Of a stretch of 64,000 nt of DNA, positions 62,628-64,000 are shown one piece after another. The stretch covers positions 1 to 64,000 of the forward strand of contig CAZLZD010000003.1 of the NCBI GenBank assembly GCA_964563925.1. Direction: 5' to 3'. This stretch comes from JAUILA01 sp964563925. Lineage in GTDB: Bacteria > Bacteroidota > Bacteroidia > Cytophagales > Cyclobacteriaceae. Both the position numbers and the translations under genes were made by a program. Position 1 is the first letter of the stretch, and the number at the start of each line of letters is the position of its first letter. Under the pieces are notes generated by a model. It was not told the origin of the DNA. It saw nothing but the letters and a program-made list of their open reading frames with translations, and made no database searches.

Positions 62628-62635
62628 CAAAAGTA
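62628..62635 (-). promoter_or_regulatory. -7 promoter element of prfA
   Basis: On the minus strand TACTTTTG is an exact TAnnTTTG match, 19 nt before the prfA ATG. Confidence 0.55.
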
Positions 62636-62652
62636 CGAAATAGGGATGATTT

Positions 62653-62660
62653 TATTTTTG
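62653..62660 (+). promoter_or_regulatory. -7 promoter element of the 62680 lipoprotein gene
   Basis: TATTTTTG matches TAnnTTTG, 19 nt before the ATG at 62680. With the prfA element it forms a divergent promoter pair in the 71-nt gap. Confidence 0.5.
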
Positions 62661-62679
62661 GCTTTGATAATTTAGCCAT

Positions 62680-63144
62680 ATGAGAATAATTATCTGTTTT
62701 TGCGCCGTGGTGATCATGCCGGCGGTGTTGCTCCTGCCGTCCTGCCAGGGGAAGCTCTCGCAGGAGGAGCGCCAGGCAATGCGTGAGGCGCAGGAAGACA
62801 GGGCCATTCGCCGGGTCACCGATCAGGAAATCATGCAGGCTGCCCTGGAGGCCGGGAGAATGATCCGGAATGAATATGAATCAGGATCAGGTAAGGATTC
62901 TTTGGCCAGGGCCTACGGGGCAACCATTCAGTACCACACAGACAGCCTTCAGATGGAAGATCTGGAGCGTGAAGTGTGGCAGGCGTACCAGGCAGGTCTG
63001 GAAAGCGGGGCGGATCTGGGGGAGAACGTGCAGCGCGATTATCCGGATTACCTGTATTACAGCTATCCCGACACCGAGAATGATTCCCTCAGGGGAATGG
63101 TATCGATCCGCATCAGTCGCAAAGCGCTTATTGTAAATCAATGA
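62680..63144 (+). CDS. Small lipoprotein, unknown function
   Basis: This 154-residue protein has a signal peptide and lipobox LPSC (Cys22). The mature part is helical, charged and Gln/Glu-rich (KLSQEERQAMREAQEDRAIRR, then EIMQAALEAGRMIRNEYE, and LEREVWQAYQAGLESGADLG). No known family is recognised. A regulatory or scaffolding role cannot be judged. Its last 17 nt overlap the convergent tag gene. Confidence 0.65.
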   Translation: MRIIICFCAVVIMPAVLLLPSCQGKLSQEERQAMREAQEDRAIRRVTDQEIMQAALEAGRMIRNEYESGSGKDSLARAYGATIQYHTDSLQMEDLEREVWQAYQAGLESGADLGENVQRDYPDYLYYSYPDTENDSLRGMVSIRISRKALIVNQ

Positions 63145-63706
63145 CTTCCTGATGACGGAAACATTCGGTAACATGGTCGTTGACTAAACCGCAGGCCTGC
63201 ATATGCGCATAGATTATCGTGCTGCCCACAAACCTGAATCCCCGTTTCTTCAGATCTTTTGACAAGCGGTCAGATTCCGGAGAGGTGGCAGGATAATCCC
63301 CTTTTTCGGAAAGGTGATTGTTTATCGGAGAATGCTCAACAAATGACCAGATGTACTGATCAAACGATCCGAATTCTTTTTGAATCTCCAGGAAGCGACG
63401 CGCATTATTAATGGCAGCAGAAATTTTGAGCCTGTTTCGTATGATCCCTTTATCCTGGAGGAGTTCGTCGACCATGGAATCAGGGAATGAAGCCACCTTT
63501 TCCGGGTCAAAATTGGCGAAGGCGTTACGGTATCCTTCCCGTCGCTTCAGCACGGTAGCCCAGCTCAGGCCGGCCTGGGCGGATTCAAGGATAAGAAATT
63601 CAAAATGGACCTTGTCGTCATGAACGGGTACGCCCCATTCACGGTCATGGTAGGCAATATATTCAGGGAACTGGCCCTCAGCCCAAAAACACCTTTTCTT
63701 TTCCAT
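63128..63706 (-). CDS. tag: DNA-3-methyladenine glycosylase I
   Basis: This 192-residue Tag family protein has RCFWAEGQFPEYIAYHDREWG (zinc ligands Cys and His), LESAQAGLSWATVLKRREGY, and the C-terminal zinc ligands in NDHVTECFRH. RFVGSTIIYAHMQACGLVNDH is the typical GSTI-type motif. It excises 3-methyladenine from alkylated DNA. The length matches the family. The next gene on the same strand begins upstream, with only 2 nt between. Confidence 0.95.
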   Translation of the reverse strand: MEKKRCFWAEGQFPEYIAYHDREWGVPVHDDKVHFEFLILESAQAGLSWATVLKRREGYRNAFANFDPEKVASFPDSMVDELLQDKGIIRNRLKISAAINNARRFLEIQKEFGSFDQYIWSFVEHSPINNHLSEKGDYPATSPESDRLSKDLKKRGFRFVGSTIIYAHMQACGLVNDHVTECFRHQEVIDLQ

Positions 63707-63708
63707 GT

Positions 63709-64000
63709 TCAGGGCATATCGCGTATCCGGATTTCAACACCCTGCAGGCCTTTCAGCAATTCGACCAGCTCCTGCGGATCAGTGGATCCGTAGTGGTAAG
63801 GGTACAGTATAGCCGGACGGAAGGCACGCGTGGCATCGGCTACCATTTCGGGGGTCATGGTATAGGGAAGGTTCATGGGCAAAAAGGCGATGTCAATGTC
63901 CTTAAGGGCCTTCATTTCCGGGGTATTCTCCGTATCCCCTCCAATAAATATTCTCATATCTCCCCCTTCCACAACATAGCTGTTGCAGCAGCCTTTCGGG
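63709..64000 (-). CDS. Metallo-beta-lactamase-fold hydrolase (UlaG-like), 5' part outside window
   Basis: The frame is open to the end of the window, so the gene begins beyond 64000; an in-frame GTG at 63972 is not needed. The visible 97 residues are the C-terminal part: KGCCNSYVVEGGDMRIFIGGDT, MKALKDIDIAFLPMNLPYTM, EMVADATRAFRPAILYPYHYGSTD. They resemble the metal-binding and C-terminal part of MBL-fold proteins, with the late Asp of IGGDT and the final His of PYHYG. It abuts tag, 2 nt apart. Function of this UlaG-like branch is unknown. Confidence 0.85.
   Translation of the reverse strand, partial: PKGCCNSYVVEGGDMRIFIGGDTENTPEMKALKDIDIAFLPMNLPYTMTPEMVADATRAFRPAILYPYHYGSTDPQELVELLKGLQGVEIRIRDMP

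Overview
The window is a chromosomal segment of a Bacteroidota, most likely of order Cytophagales. The evidence is the gene complement: a FecI/FecR(DUF4974)/STN-TonB receptor set, a MurF-Alr fusion, DUF4293, SMUG2-type glycosylase, a DASH cryptochrome and lipoproteins with LxGC-type lipoboxes. Several upstream regions also carry the Bacteroidota -7 element TAnnTTTG, and Shine-Dalgarno sites are mostly absent. Coding density is very high. I see no rRNA, tRNA, IS element, prophage or CRISPR array. Both ends cut a gene: a TPR protein on the left and a metallo-beta-lactamase-fold protein on the right.

1-3.5 kb: TPR protein and a long-chain acyl-CoA synthetase. 3.5-10 kb: the most distinctive locus. 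Three secreted lipoproteins (two of them very Asp-rich) are divergent from an ECF sigma factor, a FecR anti-sigma factor and a TonB-dependent receptor with a signalling (STN) domain. The same two-box element, GGTAGGAGTT-N11-CCGGTTTTATA, lies exactly 18 nt before the start codon of both the first lipoprotein gene and fecR. It is a strong candidate for the promoter read by the local sigma factor, linking the two arms into one cell-surface-signalling regulon.

10-16 kb: a MarR regulator followed by a fadN-fadA-fadE beta-oxidation operon, with a perfect 12-bp palindrome just upstream of marR. 16-18.4 kb: a lipid kinase divergent from an App1-type phosphatase, then a small conserved protein. 18.4-26.3 kb: feoAB iron uptake, a membrane-anchored MutS-like ATPase, a HEAT-cyclophilin lipoprotein, purK-purE and a degenerate three-copy 39/40-bp repeat. 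26.3-34.6 kb: K+ channel with RCK domains, a sulfotransferase-like/class IV aminotransferase pair, TerC, a Fur-family regulator, an ABC exporter, a double UspA and a fatty-acid desaturase.

34.5-45 kb: MutS, an RNA 2'-O-methyltransferase, a deaminase, secreted proteins, a SMUG2-like DNA glycosylase, a second thiolase, DUF4293, HtpG and a MORN-like secreted protein. 45-57 kb: YraN, a coupled lipB-hypothetical-exonuclease trio, RNase R, polyprenyl synthetase, DUF3253, LysA, an unusual HisA lacking one catalytic Asp, CsaA, a double-GNAT protein and MurF-Alr. 57-64 kb: LemA, a lipoprotein, cryptochrome DASH, YjbQ, a beta-helix lipoprotein, PrfA, a small lipoprotein, Tag glycosylase and the truncated hydrolase. 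Apart from the sigma/lipoprotein locus and the fad operon, this is ordinary housekeeping chromosome.
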